A DNA stretch of 64,000 bases from Gordonia jacobaea (GCF_001186365.1 NZ_LDTZ01000016.1:248001-312000); one strand, 5' to 3'; counted from the stretch's first letter, positions 1-10,749 are shown. Notes: a model not told the origin generated them from the sequence alone. Numbers and translations: made by a program.

Positions 1-2
1 CC

Positions 3-575
3 GGCCTCGCCGACGACGTCGCGGCCACGCTGCGTGCCATCGATACCGTCGACGGGCCGCTTGTTCTGGTCGGTCATAGCTGGGGTGGGCAGGTCATCAC
101 CGAGGCAGGTGCGCATCCGCGCGTCGCAGCACTGGTCTACGTGGCGGCTCTGGTTCCCGATGTGGGGGAGTCCACCAACTCGCTGCACGCCCGCATTCCG
201 GCTGCGAGCACCGCGGTGATCGCCGGAGCCGAGGGGTTCTTGAGGATCGATCCCGAGCAGTTCGGCGCCGACTTCGCCGCCGACCTGCCAGCCCGCGACG
301 CCGACTTCATGGCGCACGCGCAGGTGCCCATCCGTGCTGAGGCGCTCGACGCTCCGGCCGCGGCCGCAGCATGGCGGGACCGGCCGTCGTACGGGATCGT
401 CGCGGGCGCCGACCGCACCATCAACCCCGACCTCGAACGGTGGATGTACGAGCGAGCGGGCGCCGAGGTCACCGAGGTTCCCGGATCGAGCCACGTCGTC
501 ATGATCTCGCACCCCGACGTCGTCGCCGACGTCATCGAGCGGGCGGCAACGGCAGCCGCATCTGCGGTTGCCTGA
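3..575 (+). CDS. Alpha/beta hydrolase, 5' end outside window
   Basis: The reading frame is open from the left edge, so the N-terminus is missing; about 190 residues are visible. A nucleophile elbow GHSWGG is encoded near bases 76-93, with serine as the likely nucleophile. A C-terminal SSHVVMISHPDVV segment supplies the histidine usually found before the last helix of the fold. About 380 nt separate elbow and histidine, matching small esterases and haloperoxidase-like hydrolases; the substrate cannot be named. The next gene, an aldo/keto reductase, starts 44 bases after the stop on the same strand, followed by a tautomerase-like gene, so the three probably form one catabolic or detoxification operon. 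The family call is firm; the function is open. Confidence 0.8.
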   Translation, partial: GLADDVAATLRAIDTVDGPLVLVGHSWGGQVITEAGAHPRVAALVYVAALVPDVGESTNSLHARIPAASTAVIAGAEGFLRIDPEQFGADFAADLPARDADFMAHAQVPIRAEALDAPAAAAAWRDRPSYGIVAGADRTINPDLERWMYERAGAEVTEVPGSSHVVMISHPDVVADVIERAATAAASAVA

Positions 576-619
576 CCCGATCACTTCGACACACAGATCT
601 CGACAGGACGGGAAAAACA

Positions 620-1696
620 ATGAGTGACAACGCTATTCGCGACCGATCCCTGTGCTACCGGGTCTTCGGTGAGCACACGGGGCTGCGCGTCTCCGAGGTC
701 ATCCTCGGTACCGGCAACTTCGGTACCCGCTGGGGTCATGGTTCGACGCCGGACGCGTCGTCGAAGATTCTCGATGCCTATGCCGACGCGGGCGGCAACT
801 TCCTCGACACCGCCGACAGCTATCAGTTCGGCGAGTCCGAGGAGATCCTCGGCCGGCTGCTGCAGGGTCGACGCGACGAGTTCGTGCTCGCCACCAAGTT
901 CACCCAGCGCGCCGACCCGTCGGCCGGAATCCTCGTGACCGGCAACAGTCGCAAGGCGATGGTGAGTTCGGTGGAGCAGAGTCTGCGACGACTGAATACC
1001 GACCACATCGACCTGTTGTGGGCTCACTACTCCGACGGCGTCACACCAGTGGAGGAACTGCTGCGCGGATTCGACGACCTCGCGCGCGCAGGCAAGATTC
1101 TGTACGCGGGGCTCTCGGATTTCCCGGCCTGGCGCGTGGCACGCGCTGCCACCATCGCCGAGATCCGCGGAACCCTGCCGATCGCGGCGCTGCAATTCGA
1201 GCACAGTCTCGTCGAACGCACCGCAGAGGCCGAGCTGGTGCAGGCGGGCAAGGCCCTTGGACTCGGGCTCGCGGCGTGGTCGCCGCTCGGCGGTGGCGTG
1301 CTGACCGGCAAATACCGCGACGGTGCCACCGGCCGCGCGCAAGGCTTCGGCGGCAAGGTCTTCCAGCCGGAGAACTCGACGCAGCGCACCGCGATCCTCG
1401 ACGAGGTCATCGCCGTGGCGAAAGAGGTGGGCGCGACACCGGGGGAGGTCGCCATCGCGTGGGTCGCCGCACAGGGCGTCACGCCCATCATCGGGCCGCG
1501 GTCGGTGGAGCAACTGCAGAGCAATCTCGCGGCACTCGCCGTCGACCTCTCACCCGAGCAGCTTTCTCGACTCGACGCGGTCAGCGCGCCGGCGCAGGTG
1601 TTCCCGTACACGCTGCTCGACGACCCCGACAACCAGCAACGCATCACCGGCGGCCAACTCGCGCGCTTCGACCGGCCGACCGTACCCGTCGCGTGA
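620..1696 (+). CDS. Aldo/keto reductase
   Basis: A 358-residue NADPH-dependent oxidoreductase of the aldo/keto reductase superfamily (TIM barrel). The first strand carries ILGTGNFGTRWGHG, followed by the catalytic Asp/Tyr region NFLDTADSYQFGESEE, the Lys in ATKF, and the DLLWAHYSD segment in place of the usual xxxxHxxD. The C-terminal cofactor part reads GVTPIIGPRSVEQLQSNL, typical of the YghZ/YajO-like branch. I chose the ATG at 620 because a purine-rich stretch (aggacggg) lies upstream and the sequence N-terminal of it is arginine-rich and unlike the family. Its length fits the family. The neighbours (hydrolase upstream, tautomerase 35 bases downstream) suggest a small-molecule degradation operon. 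Confidence 0.88.
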   Translation: MSDNAIRDRSLCYRVFGEHTGLRVSEVILGTGNFGTRWGHGSTPDASSKILDAYADAGGNFLDTADSYQFGESEEILGRLLQGRRDEFVLATKFTQRADPSAGILVTGNSRKAMVSSVEQSLRRLNTDHIDLLWAHYSDGVTPVEELLRGFDDLARAGKILYAGLSDFPAWRVARAATIAEIRGTLPIAALQFEHSLVERTAEAELVQAGKALGLGLAAWSPLGGGVLTGKYRDGATGRAQGFGGKVFQPENSTQRTAILDEVIAVAKEVGATPGEVAIAWVAAQGVTPIIGPRSVEQLQSNLAALAVDLSPEQLSRLDAVSAPAQVFPYTLLDDPDNQQRITGGQLARFDRPTVPVA

Positions 1697-1731
1697 GACA
1701 AGAACCCATCCGAGAGCACAGGAGCATTGCC

Positions 1732-2160
1732 ATGCCCATGATCGATATCTACGCACCAGCAGGAACCTTCGCCGACACCGCGCAGCTGGCCGCCGACGCC
1801 GCGAAGACGGTGATGGCCGTCGAAGGAGTTCCGGACCTCTCGATGTTCCGCGACAACACCGCAGCCTTCGTGCACGAGTTGCCGCCGGGTTCCTTCTCCG
1901 ACGTCAACGGAAATGCGCATCATGTCCGCGTCCAGGTGCTCACCAATGCGGGCGCGCTCACCCGCGAGCAGCAGGTGGCCGTCGTCGCCCAGCTCACAGA
2001 TCTGGTGGTGCGGGCAGCGGGCGACGACTCGCTCGCAGACCGCACCTGGGTGCTTCTCACCGAGGCAGTGCCTGGCGGCTGGGGGCTATGGGGACACGCA
2101 CACACCAATGAGGAGTTGGTGGCTGCGGCGCGCGCGGAGATCGCGAAGTCGGCGGGCTGA
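1732..2160 (+). CDS. Tautomerase-like protein (4-oxalocrotonate tautomerase superfamily)
   Basis: A 142-residue protein beginning Met-Pro-Met-Ile-Asp-Ile-Tyr. The proline directly after the initiator Met is the catalytic base in this superfamily once Met is removed. The C-terminal half holds TWVLLTEAVPGGWGLWGH, resembling long-form tautomerases in which two beta-alpha-beta units are fused. An aggag element lies 8 bases upstream of the ATG. It follows the aldo/keto reductase by 35 bases on the same strand, so the two are probably co-transcribed and may act on the same keto-enol intermediate. The exact substrate is unknown. Confidence 0.75.
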   Translation: MPMIDIYAPAGTFADTAQLAADAAKTVMAVEGVPDLSMFRDNTAAFVHELPPGSFSDVNGNAHHVRVQVLTNAGALTREQQVAVVAQLTDLVVRAAGDDSLADRTWVLLTEAVPGGWGLWGHAHTNEELVAAARAEIAKSAG

Positions 2161-2180
2161 GCACGAACTGCCTGTGCCGG

Positions 2181-2236
2181 CAGCGTCATCAACCGGCTAC
2201 AGCGTCATGAACGGCTACAGCGGCAGCGTCATGAAC
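2181..2236. repeat. Three short direct repeats at a convergent gene junction
   Basis: The 13-mer CAGCGTCATSAAC occurs at 2181-2193, 2200-2212 and 2224-2236, with short variable spacers containing CGGCTACAG. The last copies run into the 3' end of the leftward acetyltransferase gene. It looks like local slippage duplication between two convergent genes; no terminator stem is evident. Confidence 0.6.
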
Positions 2237-2679
2237 TGGTTGTGCGGGCTGGCCCGGTAGTCGGCGAACGGCGGGCACGACACGAACCCGGCACTGCGGT
2301 ACAGCGAGATCGCCGGAACGTGCAGCTCCGCGGTGCCGGTTTCCAGGCTCACTCGCTGATATCCGCGTCGACGGGCCTCGTCGACGACGTGCGTCAGCAG
2401 CGCGCGGCCGACGCCGGTACCCCGAGCAGCGGGAGCGGCGCGCATCGATTTCACCTCGCCGTGCGTCGAGTCCAGCTCTTTGAGGGCGACGAACCCTGCG
2501 AGTTGTTGGTCGTCCGGTTCGACGGTCCACGCTGTCCAGAAGCTGACGCCGGGAGCTGACAGGCCGGAGGCGTCGAGGGCGAAGGCGTACTCCGACATCA
2601 CCGACTGCAGCTCACGGAGATGGTGCTCGAGGAGGTCGGCGACGTAGGGGGCGGTCGGGTCGTCGAGCCTGATGTCCAC
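2215..2679 (-). CDS. GNAT-family N-acetyltransferase
   Basis: A 154-residue protein of the Gcn5-related acetyltransferase fold, transferring an acetyl group from acetyl-CoA to an unknown amine. The acetyl-CoA loop (motif A) is MRAAPAARGTGVGRALL, with the expected R-G-x-G-x-G/A pattern, followed by helix THVVDEARRRGY and the strand QRVSLETG. The C-terminal ISLYRSAGF is the usual motif B Tyr region. Length and layout fit the small single-domain members (PhnO/ElaA-like). It converges with the tautomerase gene and is divergent from the ribosomal operon. Nothing nearby reveals its substrate. Confidence 0.85.
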   Translation of the reverse strand: MDIRLDDPTAPYVADLLEHHLRELQSVMSEYAFALDASGLSAPGVSFWTAWTVEPDDQQLAGFVALKELDSTHGEVKSMRAAPAARGTGVGRALLTHVVDEARRRGYQRVSLETGTAELHVPAISLYRSAGFVSCPPFADYRASPHNQFMTLPL

Positions 2680-2768
2680 GTTTCCCCAATCGGTCGGTGA
2701 GAAGTAGGGAAGTAGGTGGGTATCGTCGCATGCCCTTAGCGAGAGAATCCACTGGCTCCGACCTGGAT

Positions 2769-2798
2769 TTGAATCGAGGCCCCGACCTGGTGCATACT
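2769..2798 (+). promoter_or_regulatory. Candidate promoter and long leader of the S10 operon
   Basis: TTGAAT (2769-2774) and CATACT (2793-2798) are spaced by 18 bases, a plausible housekeeping promoter. Transcription would start near 2805 and leave about 300 nt of untranslated leader before the rpsJ GTG at 3105. The 2680-3104 stretch holds no convincing gene. Long leaders ahead of S10 operons often carry autoregulation, but I see no recognised L4 leader structure here. This is a motif match only. Confidence 0.35.
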
Positions 2799-3104
2799 TG
2801 TCGGGTTGCCTTGACCGGCGGACGTGGTTTTACTGCGGCCCCGATCGGGTGAATACCTCCCAAGGCCCCCGAGTTCGGGACCAAGGGCGTGTAACGCGTG
2901 CGCCGAATCCGGTTCACGGTCACGACACGCCCGACCGCGGGTGCCGGAGCAAACCGGCTCGTACCAGCGACGAGCCAACGTACAACGACAGATGAACAGC
3001 GTCGATCCCCGACTCACGCGGAGATCTATGTGCCCGCCGACCGGTGTCGGCCCCAGGTGCGCGGTGTTTGTCTGTCGAGAACAACTGACGGAAGAGGACA
3101 CAGC

Positions 3105-3410
3105 GTGGCGGGACAGAAGATCCGCATCAGGCTCAAGGCCTACGACCACGAGGCGATCGACGCTTCGGCGCGCAAGATCGTGGAGACCGTGACCCGTACG
3201 GGTGCACGCGTCGTCGGCCCGGTGCCGTTGCCCACCGAAAAGAACGTGTACTGCGTCATCCGCTCGCCGCATAAGTACAAGGACAGCCGCGAGCACTTCG
3301 AGATGCGTACTCACAAGCGACTCATCGACATCCTCGACCCGACGCCGAAGACCGTCGACGCGCTCATGCGCATCGACCTTCCGGCCAGTGTCGACGTCAA
3401 CATCCAGTAG
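3105..3410 (+). CDS. rpsJ: 30S ribosomal protein S10
   Basis: A 101-residue protein beginning V(M)[18 protein letters not shown], an unmistakable S10 sequence, with [19 protein letters not shown] in the middle and the conserved end [15 protein letters not shown]10 sits in the head of the 30S subunit and, as NusE, also joins transcription antitermination complexes. The start is GTG, preceded by a GGAAGAGGA ribosome-binding stretch at about 10 bases. It is the first gene of the S10 operon. Length matches actinobacterial orthologues. Confidence 0.98.
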   Translation: MAGQKIRIRLKAYDHEAIDASARKIVETVTRTGARVVGPVPLPTEKNVYCVIRSPHKYKDSREHFEMRTHKRLIDILDPTPKTVDALMRIDLPASVDVNIQ

Positions 3411-3430
3411 GGCGGGGGCGAAGAGAAATC

Positions 3431-4087
3431 ATGAGTAATCAGAGCGCGACCAAGGGAATTCTGGGCACCAAGCTCGGCATGACCCAGGTCTTCGACGAGA
3501 ACAACCGTGTCGTTCCGGTCACTGTCATTCAGGCAGGCCCGAACGTCATCACCCAGCTCCGTAACCAGGACCGCGACGGCTACACCGCCGTGCAGCTTGC
3601 GTACGGCGCGATCGATCCCCGCAAGGTGACCAAGCCGGTCGCGGGCCAGTTCGCGAAGGCAGGCGTTACGCCGCGTCGCCACCTGGCCGAGATCCGCGTC
3701 GCCGACACCAGCGAGTTCGAGGTCGGTCAGGAACTGACCGCCGAGATCTTCGCCGACGGTGCGCTGGTCGACGTCACCGGCACCTCCAAGGGCAAGGGAT
3801 TTGCCGGCGCGATGAAGCGCCACGGCTTCTCCGGCCTCGGTGCCAGCCACGGCGCGCACCGCGTGCACCGTGCCCCCGGCTCGATCGGTGGCTGCGCCAC
3901 CCCGGGTCGTGTCTTCAAGGGCATGCGGATGGCCGGTCGCATGGGTAACGACACCGTGACCACGCAGAACCTCACCGTCCACAAGGTGGACGCCGAGGCC
4001 GGTCTGCTGTTGATCAAGGGCGCCATCCCCGGCCGTAAGGGCGGAATCGTGGTCGTCCGTGACGCTGTGAAGGGTGGTGCGAAGTGA
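3431..4087 (+). CDS. rplC: 50S ribosomal protein L3
   Basis: A 218-residue L3. The N-terminus [17 protein letters not shown] and the central [13 protein letters not shown]...[11 protein letters not shown] stretch, which reaches toward the peptidyl transferase centre, are diagnostic. L3 is an early 23S rRNA assembly protein. The ATG at 3431 is 20 bases after the rpsJ stop, with a gaagagaaa purine run before it. Its TGA overlaps the GTG of rplD by four bases (GTGA), indicating translational coupling. Confidence 0.98.
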   Translation: MSNQSATKGILGTKLGMTQVFDENNRVVPVTVIQAGPNVITQLRNQDRDGYTAVQLAYGAIDPRKVTKPVAGQFAKAGVTPRRHLAEIRVADTSEFEVGQELTAEIFADGALVDVTGTSKGKGFAGAMKRHGFSGLGASHGAHRVHRAPGSIGGCATPGRVFKGMRMAGRMGNDTVTTQNLTVHKVDAEAGLLLIKGAIPGRKGGIVVVRDAVKGGAK

Positions 4088-4770
4088 GCACCGAAACCAC
4101 AACGAAGCTGACGCTGGACGTCAAGACCGCCGACGGCAAGACCAACGGAACCGTTGATCTGCCCGCCGAGATCTTCGACGCACCCGCGAACATCGCACTG
4201 ATGCACCAGGTCGTGGTGGCCCAGCAGGCCGCCGCTCGCCAGGGCACACACGCAACCAAGACCCGTGGACAGGTCAGCGGTGGCGGCGCCAAGCCGTACC
4301 GCCAGAAGGGCACCGGTCGCGCCCGCCAGGGTTCGACCCGCGCACCGCAGTTCACCGGTGGTGGCGTCGTCCACGGCCCGCAGCCGCGTGACTACAGCCA
4401 GCGCACCCCCAAGAAGATGAAGGCAGCCGCACTGCGCGGCGCGCTGAGTGATCGTGCTCGTAACGAGCGCATTCACGTCATCACCGAGCTCGTCGCAGGC
4501 CAGGCGCCGTCGACCAAGAGCGCTCGGCAGTTCCTGGAGGCACTGAGCACCCGACGTAAGTTCCTCGTCGTGCTCGGCCGCGAAGATCTGACCGCGTGGA
4601 AGAGCGTTGCGAACCTGAAGAACGTGCTGCCGATCGCTCCCGATCAGCTCAACACCTACGACGTCCTCGAGTCGGACGAACTGGTGTTCAGCGTCGAGAC
4701 GCTCAACGCGTTCATCGCACAGAACACGTCGACGGCCAAGTCCGTCGCCAATGAGACAGAGGAGGCCTGA
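4084..4770 (+). CDS. rplD: 50S ribosomal protein L4
   Basis: A 228-residue L4 protein. The internal extended loop that reaches the peptide exit tunnel is visible as [26 protein letters not shown], followed by [20 protein letters not shown]4 is a primary 23S rRNA binder and, in enterobacteria, the S10-operon autoregulator; whether that holds here cannot be seen. The GTG start overlaps the rplC stop by four bases. A C-terminal tail ([13 protein letters not shown]) is common in actinobacteria. Confidence 0.98.
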   Translation: MSTETTTKLTLDVKTADGKTNGTVDLPAEIFDAPANIALMHQVVVAQQAAARQGTHATKTRGQVSGGGAKPYRQKGTGRARQGSTRAPQFTGGGVVHGPQPRDYSQRTPKKMKAAALRGALSDRARNERIHVITELVAGQAPSTKSARQFLEALSTRRKFLVVLGREDLTAWKSVANLKNVLPIAPDQLNTYDVLESDELVFSVETLNAFIAQNTSTAKSVANETEEA

Positions 4771-4772
4771 GC

Positions 4773-5078
4773 ATGGCTACGCAGGCTGACCCGCGTGACA
4801 TCATCCTGGCGCCGGTGATCTCGGAGAAGTCGTACGGACTCATCGAGGACAACGTCTACACCTTCCTGGTTCACCCGGACTCGAACAAGACGCAGATCAA
4901 GATCGCCGTCGAGCAGATCTTCGATGTGACCGTCACGAGCGTCAACACCGCGAACCGCCAGGGCAAGCGCAAGCGCACCCGCGCAGGCTACGGCCAGCGC
5001 AAGTCCACCAAGCGCGCGATCGTCACGTTGACCGCAGACAGCAAGCCCATCGAGATCTTCGGAGGACCGGTCGGCTGA
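4773..5078 (+). CDS. rplW: 50S ribosomal protein L23
   Basis: A 101-residue L23, recognised by [38 protein letters not shown] and the basic segment [21 protein letters not shown]23 sits at the tunnel exit and is the docking point for trigger factor and SRP. The ATG is two bases after the rplD stop, and the GAGGCC just before it lies inside the rplD end. Length and position within the operon are standard. Confidence 0.98.
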   Translation: MATQADPRDIILAPVISEKSYGLIEDNVYTFLVHPDSNKTQIKIAVEQIFDVTVTSVNTANRQGKRKRTRAGYGQRKSTKRAIVTLTADSKPIEIFGGPVG

Positions 5079-5107
5079 CCGGGACTTCAGAGAAGGACTG
5101 AGAACTC

Positions 5108-5944
<837 letters not shown>

Positions 5945-5964
5945 GCACAGGAGGGAGTTAGAGA

Positions 5965-6245
5965 ATGCCACGCAGCCTCAAGAAGGGCCCGTTCGTCGAC
6001 GACCACCTGCTTGCCAAGGTGGACACGCAGAACGAAAAAGGCACCAAGCAGGTCATCAAGACCTGGTCGCGTCGTTCGACCATCATCCCCGACTTCATCG
6101 GTCACACCTTCGCCGTCCACGACGGTCGCAAGCACGTCCCGGTGTTCGTCTCGGACAACATGGTCGGGCACAAGCTGGGCGAGTTCGCCCCCACCCGTAC
6201 CTTCAAGGGTCACATCAAGGATGACCGGAAAGCGAAGCGCCGGTA

Positions 6246-6246
<1 letters not shown>
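5965..6246 (+). CDS. rpsS: 30S ribosomal protein S19
   Basis: A 93-residue S19 beginning [16 protein letters not shown], with [21 protein letters not shown] and [15 protein letters not shown]. It binds the head of 16S rRNA together with S13 and lies near the A site. A strong aggaggga ribosome-binding site precedes the ATG. The TAA stop overlaps the first base of the rplV ATG, so the two genes are tightly coupled. Confidence 0.98.
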
Positions 6247-7471
<1,225 letters not shown>

Positions 7472-7474
7472 GGC

Positions 7475-7891
7475 ATGTTGATCCCTCGTCGGGTCAAGCA
7501 CCGCAAGCAGCATCACCCGAGCCTCAAGGGCCAGGCCAAGGGCGGCACCAAGGTGACGTTCGGTGACTTCGGCATCCAGGCTCTGGAGAGCGCCTACATC
7601 ACCAACCGTCAGATCGAGTCCGCTCGTATCGCCATCAACCGGCACATCAAGCGTGGCGGCAAGGTGTGGATCAACATCTTCCCCGACCGCCCGCTGACCA
7701 AGAAGCCCGCCGAGACCCGCATGGGTTCCGGTAAGGGTTCGCCCGAGTGGTGGGTTGCCCCGGTCAAGCCGGGTCGCGTGCTGTTCGAAATGACCTACCC
7801 CGATGAGCAGACCGCTCGCGAGGCCCTGCGCCGCGCACAGCACAAGCTGCCCATCAAGACCCGGATCGTGACCAGAGAGGAGCAGTTCTGA
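7475..7891 (+). CDS. rplP: 50S ribosomal protein L16
   Basis: A 138-residue L16 beginning [20 protein letters not shown], with [20 protein letters not shown] near the end. It helps position the CCA end of aminoacyl-tRNA in the A site and is a late assembly protein. aggagggctgagg supplies the ribosome-binding site. The TGA shares its A with the ATG of rpmC, giving a one-base overlap. Confidence 0.98.
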   Translation: MLIPRRVKHRKQHHPSLKGQAKGGTKVTFGDFGIQALESAYITNRQIESARIAINRHIKRGGKVWINIFPDRPLTKKPAETRMGSGKGSPEWWVAPVKPGRVLFEMTYPDEQTAREALRRAQHKLPIKTRIVTREEQF

Positions 7892-8124
7892 TGGCACTCG
7901 GAGTTGCAGCAGCTGAGCTTCGTGATCTCAGCGACACCGATCTGGTCGACCGGCTCAAAGAGTCGAAGGAAGAGCTCTTCAACCTTCGGTTCCAGATGGC
8001 CACCGGCCAGCTCGACAACAATCGTCGTCTGCGGACCGTGCGTCGCGAGATCGCACGCATCTACACCGTGATGCGCGAGCGTGAGCTTGGTTTGGCGTCG
8101 GGACCGGATGGTGATGACGCATGA
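7891..8124 (+). CDS. rpmC: 50S ribosomal protein L29
   Basis: A 77-residue L29 with the typical two-helix core: [20 protein letters not shown] followed by [20 protein letters not shown] and [14 protein letters not shown]. It sits near the tunnel exit beside L23. The C-terminal [10 protein letters not shown] tail is an actinobacterial addition. It overlaps rplP by one base and rpsQ by four bases (ATGA), so translation of the three is probably coupled. Confidence 0.97.
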   Translation: MALGVAAAELRDLSDTDLVDRLKESKEELFNLRFQMATGQLDNNRRLRTVRREIARIYTVMRERELGLASGPDGDDA

Positions 8125-8411
8125 GTGAGGACCAGAAGGTGACCGAAACCAACACCGCTGAGCGGAACCGTCGCAAGGAGCGCATCGGTTACGTCGTCAG
8201 CGACAAGATGCAGAAGACCATCGTGGTCGAGCTGGAAGATCGTAAGCGTCACGCGCTGTACGGCAAGATCATCCGGACCACGAGCAAGGTCAAGGCCCAC
8301 GACGAGAAGGGCGATGCCGGCGTCGGCGACCGCGTGCGGATCATGGAGACCCGCCCGCTGTCCGCGACCAAGCACTGGCGTCTCGTCGAGGTGCTGGAGA
8401 AGGCCAAGTAA
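8121..8411 (+). CDS. rpsQ: 30S ribosomal protein S17
   Basis: A 96-residue S17 with the OB-fold core: [39 protein letters not shown] and [20 protein letters not shown]. It is a primary 16S rRNA binder and organises the 5' domain. It begins inside the rpmC stop codon and is the last gene of the operon: a 15-bp terminator stem follows 29 bases after its stop. The spc operon (rplN onward), which usually comes next in this order, is not within the window. Confidence 0.98.
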   Translation: MSEDQKVTETNTAERNRRKERIGYVVSDKMQKTIVVELEDRKRHALYGKIIRTTSKVKAHDEKGDAGVGDRVRIMETRPLSATKHWRLVEVLEKAK

Positions 8412-8440
8412 GAGCCGCCTCCATACAACTTCACAGTCGG

Positions 8441-8474
8441 CAATGGCCCGTCCCTTTCCAGGGGCGGGCCATTG
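8441..8474. terminator. Rho-independent terminator after rpsQ
   Basis: Arms CAATGGCCCGTCCCT (8441-8455) and AGGGGCGGGCCATTG (8460-8474) pair over 15 bp, with one G-T wobble and a four-base loop TTCC. No U-run follows, which is the usual actinobacterial form. It closes the S10 operon. Confidence 0.9.
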
Positions 8475-8514
8475 TCGTCGGTATGTGGCGGTGTGCCGAC
8501 GGCAGAAACGACTC

Positions 8515-8544
8515 GACCCGCCTGACGACATGGTCAGGCGGGTC
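8515..8544. terminator. Second hairpin, likely bidirectional terminator
   Basis: GACCCGCCTGAC (8515-8526) and GTCAGGCGGGTC (8533-8544) form a perfect 12-bp stem with a six-base loop. A weaker 8-bp stem (GTGAGCGG/CCGCTCAC) lies at 8605-8630. These sit between the rightward S10 operon and the leftward acetyltransferase and probably insulate the two. The rest of 8412-8688 holds no gene. Confidence 0.7.
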
Positions 8545-8688
8545 GGTGATCGGTGCGCTGCTATTCACCCGGAGAGGTGGCCGGTGACTAGCTCGACCGT
8601 CGCGGTGAGCGGTCGTCCACCCCCGCTCACACATTCAGAATAAGTTCGACGATGCACGCCGGACCAGGGACTTTTGGCCCGATTGCTG

Positions 8689-9045
8689 CTACGTGGTCAC
8701 CGACTGAATCCAGTTGATGTCGTCTGTGGTCACCTTGCGTGATTTGTCCGTATACTCTGCATGCTCGGACAAGAAGTGTCGGACCAACGGGCACACGGGG
8801 ACGATCAGTTTGCCCGCGGCGATCGAGTCGTCGAGCGCCTCCTTGACGAGGATTGTGGCCAGGCCGCGTCCGCCGAAATCGGGACCCACTTCGGTGTGGT
8901 AGAAAACGCGCTCGGCGCTCCCGCCATGATCGCGGTCCCGGTAGGCGGTGAGGCCCGCGACCCTGCCGTCGACGCTGATCTGATAGCGGTTCTCGTCCGC
9001 GAGGTGGGTGACGTTGGTTTCGGCTCCGGTTTTGTCGGTTGTCAT
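8689..9045 (-). CDS. GNAT-like N-acetyltransferase (YjdJ/COG2388 type)
   Basis: A 118-residue protein with the compact acetyltransferase fold of the YjdJ group. The sequence NRYQISVDGRVAGLTAYRDRD is the N-terminal sheet, FYHTEVGPDFGGRGLATILV contains the acetyl-CoA pyrophosphate loop (G-G-R-G-L-A), and KLIVPVCPLVRHFLSEH is the usual end. A further 40 residues extend past the normal core. The ATG at 9045 was chosen because the residues upstream (LPRATVGF) are unlike the family. It has its own terminator region downstream. The substrate is unknown. Confidence 0.8.
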   Translation of the reverse strand: MTTDKTGAETNVTHLADENRYQISVDGRVAGLTAYRDRDHGGSAERVFYHTEVGPDFGGRGLATILVKEALDDSIAAGKLIVPVCPLVRHFLSEHAEYTDKSRKVTTDDINWIQSVTT

Positions 9046-9109
9046 GAATCCGACGGTAGCGCGAGGCAGCACGCTGCGTGGTCGAGTGCGTGCTGTGGGT
9101 CAAGTGGGT

Positions 9110-9925
9110 TCAGTGCGCGGTGGCTGCGCGTCGATAGCCGCGCAGCGCCGGAATGAGGCAGACGGCGATGATGGCGACCGACCAGATCGCCACCTTGACG
9201 AAGTTGTGCGCCACCGGTCCGCCACTTGCCAGCGATCGCATCACCTCGATCGTCGGCGTCATGGGTTGGTTCGCGACGATCGGCTGCAGCCATCCCGGGT
9301 AGGCGTCGATGGGGGAGAAGCCCGAATTGAAGAACATCAACACGCTCGAGATCAACGACAGTAGGGGGACAAGCGGAGCGGATGGTCCTGCGCTCACTGC
9401 GAGTGCGAGTACCAGGGTTGCGTAAGCGATGCCGAACATCAGCGTGACGGCGATGATCCCGATGACCGAGGCGACACCGCCGGTGATCCGAAAGCCGATG
9501 GCCGTACCGAGCGCGAGGAGGAGCCCGGTCACGACGACGATGCGGACCACCTCGCTGCCGAGCCGTGAGGTGAGATCTGCGGCGCGATGGATCGGTAGGA
9601 CGTACAGCCTGGTCAACAATCCCGTACCGCGCTCGGAGTTCAGACGCACGCCCGCGGCAACGGAACCGAACATGGCGCTCACGAGAATGACCAGGGGCAC
9701 TGTCGAGTACGAGCTGTCCTGTCCCGTTGCACCGCCGATCGCGTCGCCGAGCACCACCTTGAACATGAGCAGCGTGAGTACGGGAACCACGACGAGTTGG
9801 ACGAGCATCCCCTTGTCGCCGACCATCACCGACACCTGGCGCCACGTCAGCGCGCCGCTCTGCGATGCCCATGCGCGCAACGAGCGTTCGGACCGAGGGG
9901 CCGCTACCGGCATCTGAGTGGTCAT
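9110..9925 (-). CDS. ABC-2 type transporter permease (DrrB-like), second subunit
   Basis: A 271-residue integral membrane protein with about six predicted membrane helices (for example LVQLVVVPVLTLLMFKVVL and IVVVTGLLLALGTAIGF). The layout is that of ABC-2 permeases: a cytoplasmic N-terminus, TM1-2, and the motif with FNSGFSPIDAYPGWLQPIVA before the last helix. Its ATG overlaps the stop of the preceding permease gene by four bases (ATGA), so ATPase, permease 1 and permease 2 are translationally coupled. The two permeases probably form the heterodimeric channel of a DrrA-type exporter. Divergent orientation from the NRPS genes suggests export of the peptide product; that link is inferred. Confidence 0.87.
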   Translation of the reverse strand: MTTQMPVAAPRSERSLRAWASQSGALTWRQVSVMVGDKGMLVQLVVVPVLTLLMFKVVLGDAIGGATGQDSSYSTVPLVILVSAMFGSVAAGVRLNSERGTGLLTRLYVLPIHRAADLTSRLGSEVVRIVVVTGLLLALGTAIGFRITGGVASVIGIIAVTLMFGIAYATLVLALAVSAGPSAPLVPLLSLISSVLMFFNSGFSPIDAYPGWLQPIVANQPMTPTIEVMRSLASGGPVAHNFVKVAIWSVAIIAVCLIPALRGYRRAATAH

Positions 9926-10749
9926 CGAGCGGCCTTTCTGGCTCCGAAGACGCCGAGTACCACCGCTGCGGCGGCCAAGCCGATGCACCACCAGACCGTC
10001 GGCATGAGTATCTCCCGGGTGGCACTTCCGTCACCGAGTGCGCGCATCGACGTGGCGAACTGCGAGATCGGTTGATTGCGCACGAAGGGGGCGATCCATT
10101 CGGGAAACTGGCTCTCGGGAACGAAGCCGGTGGACATCATGCCCAGGATCAGTATCGGAAGTGAGAGCGCCTGGCTCGTCGCCTCCGGACTGTCGGACAA
10201 CAGGCCGATGGCGTCGGCGACCGCTGCGATGAGTAGCCCGACCACGAATGCAACGGCGAAGAGTCCGATTGTCTCGGCCACCGAGCCGTGGGGGCGCCAT
10301 CCCATGACCAGGCTGGTTGCGGTGGCACACGTGATCGAGAGAGTCAGCAGGAGTCCGTTGGTGCCCAGTCGCGCGGACACCGGAACCCATGAGCGCATGG
10401 GAAGGGTACGGAAGCGGGTGTGCACGCCTTTCGTTGCATCGTTCGCGGCCCGCATGGCGGCGGCGGACGCGACGAAACCCACCGACTGCAGCGCGATGAT
10501 CGGCATCAGGAACTGTGCGTAGTCCATCCCCGGATCGGAGTCCATGATGGACCGCAGCGGCAGATAGAAGCAGACCGCGAGCAGCACCGGGGCGACGAAC
10601 GCGAAGATGAACTCGCCGTTGCGGACGATACCGCCGACTCCTCGTCCGACGAGCACCCAGAGTTGTGTCAGTGCGCGAGCGTGCGGCTCGGTTCCCGACT
10701 CGGGTGCAGCGACGAGAGCGGTGAGCTTCTTCGGAGCTGCCTGGGTCAT
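9922..10749 (-). CDS. ABC-2 type transporter permease (DrrB-like), first subunit
   Basis: A 275-residue membrane protein with an N-terminal cytoplasmic stretch (about 45 residues), then EFIFAFVAPVLLAVCFYLPL and further hydrophobic helices up to IGLAAAAVVLGVFG. The segment ILGMMSTGFVPESQFPEWIA is the ABC-2 signature region and parallels the FNSGFSPIDAYPGW segment of the next gene. It overlaps the ATPase stop codon by four bases upstream and the second permease start by four bases downstream. The tandem pair of homologous but distinct permeases indicates a heterodimer. Confidence 0.87.
   Translation of the reverse strand: MTQAAPKKLTALVAAPESGTEPHARALTQLWVLVGRGVGGIVRNGEFIFAFVAPVLLAVCFYLPLRSIMDSDPGMDYAQFLMPIIALQSVGFVASAAAMRAANDATKGVHTRFRTLPMRSWVPVSARLGTNGLLLTLSITCATATSLVMGWRPHGSVAETIGLFAVAFVVGLLIAAVADAIGLLSDSPEATSQALSLPILILGMMSTGFVPESQFPEWIAPFVRNQPISQFATSMRALGDGSATREILMPTVWWCIGLAAAAVVLGVFGARKAAR

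Noticed and set aside
371-1696. Aldo/keto reductase starting upstream at 371
   Set aside because: The added residues are Arg-rich read-through of another frame of the hydrolase gene; the ATG at 620 gives the family's normal N-terminus.
2740-2830. tRNA-like 3' end on the minus strand (T-arm-like GATTCAAATCC and a GGAGCCA end)
   Set aside because: The T-stem has a mismatch and no matching acceptor 5' strand or anticodon arm is found at the right distance.
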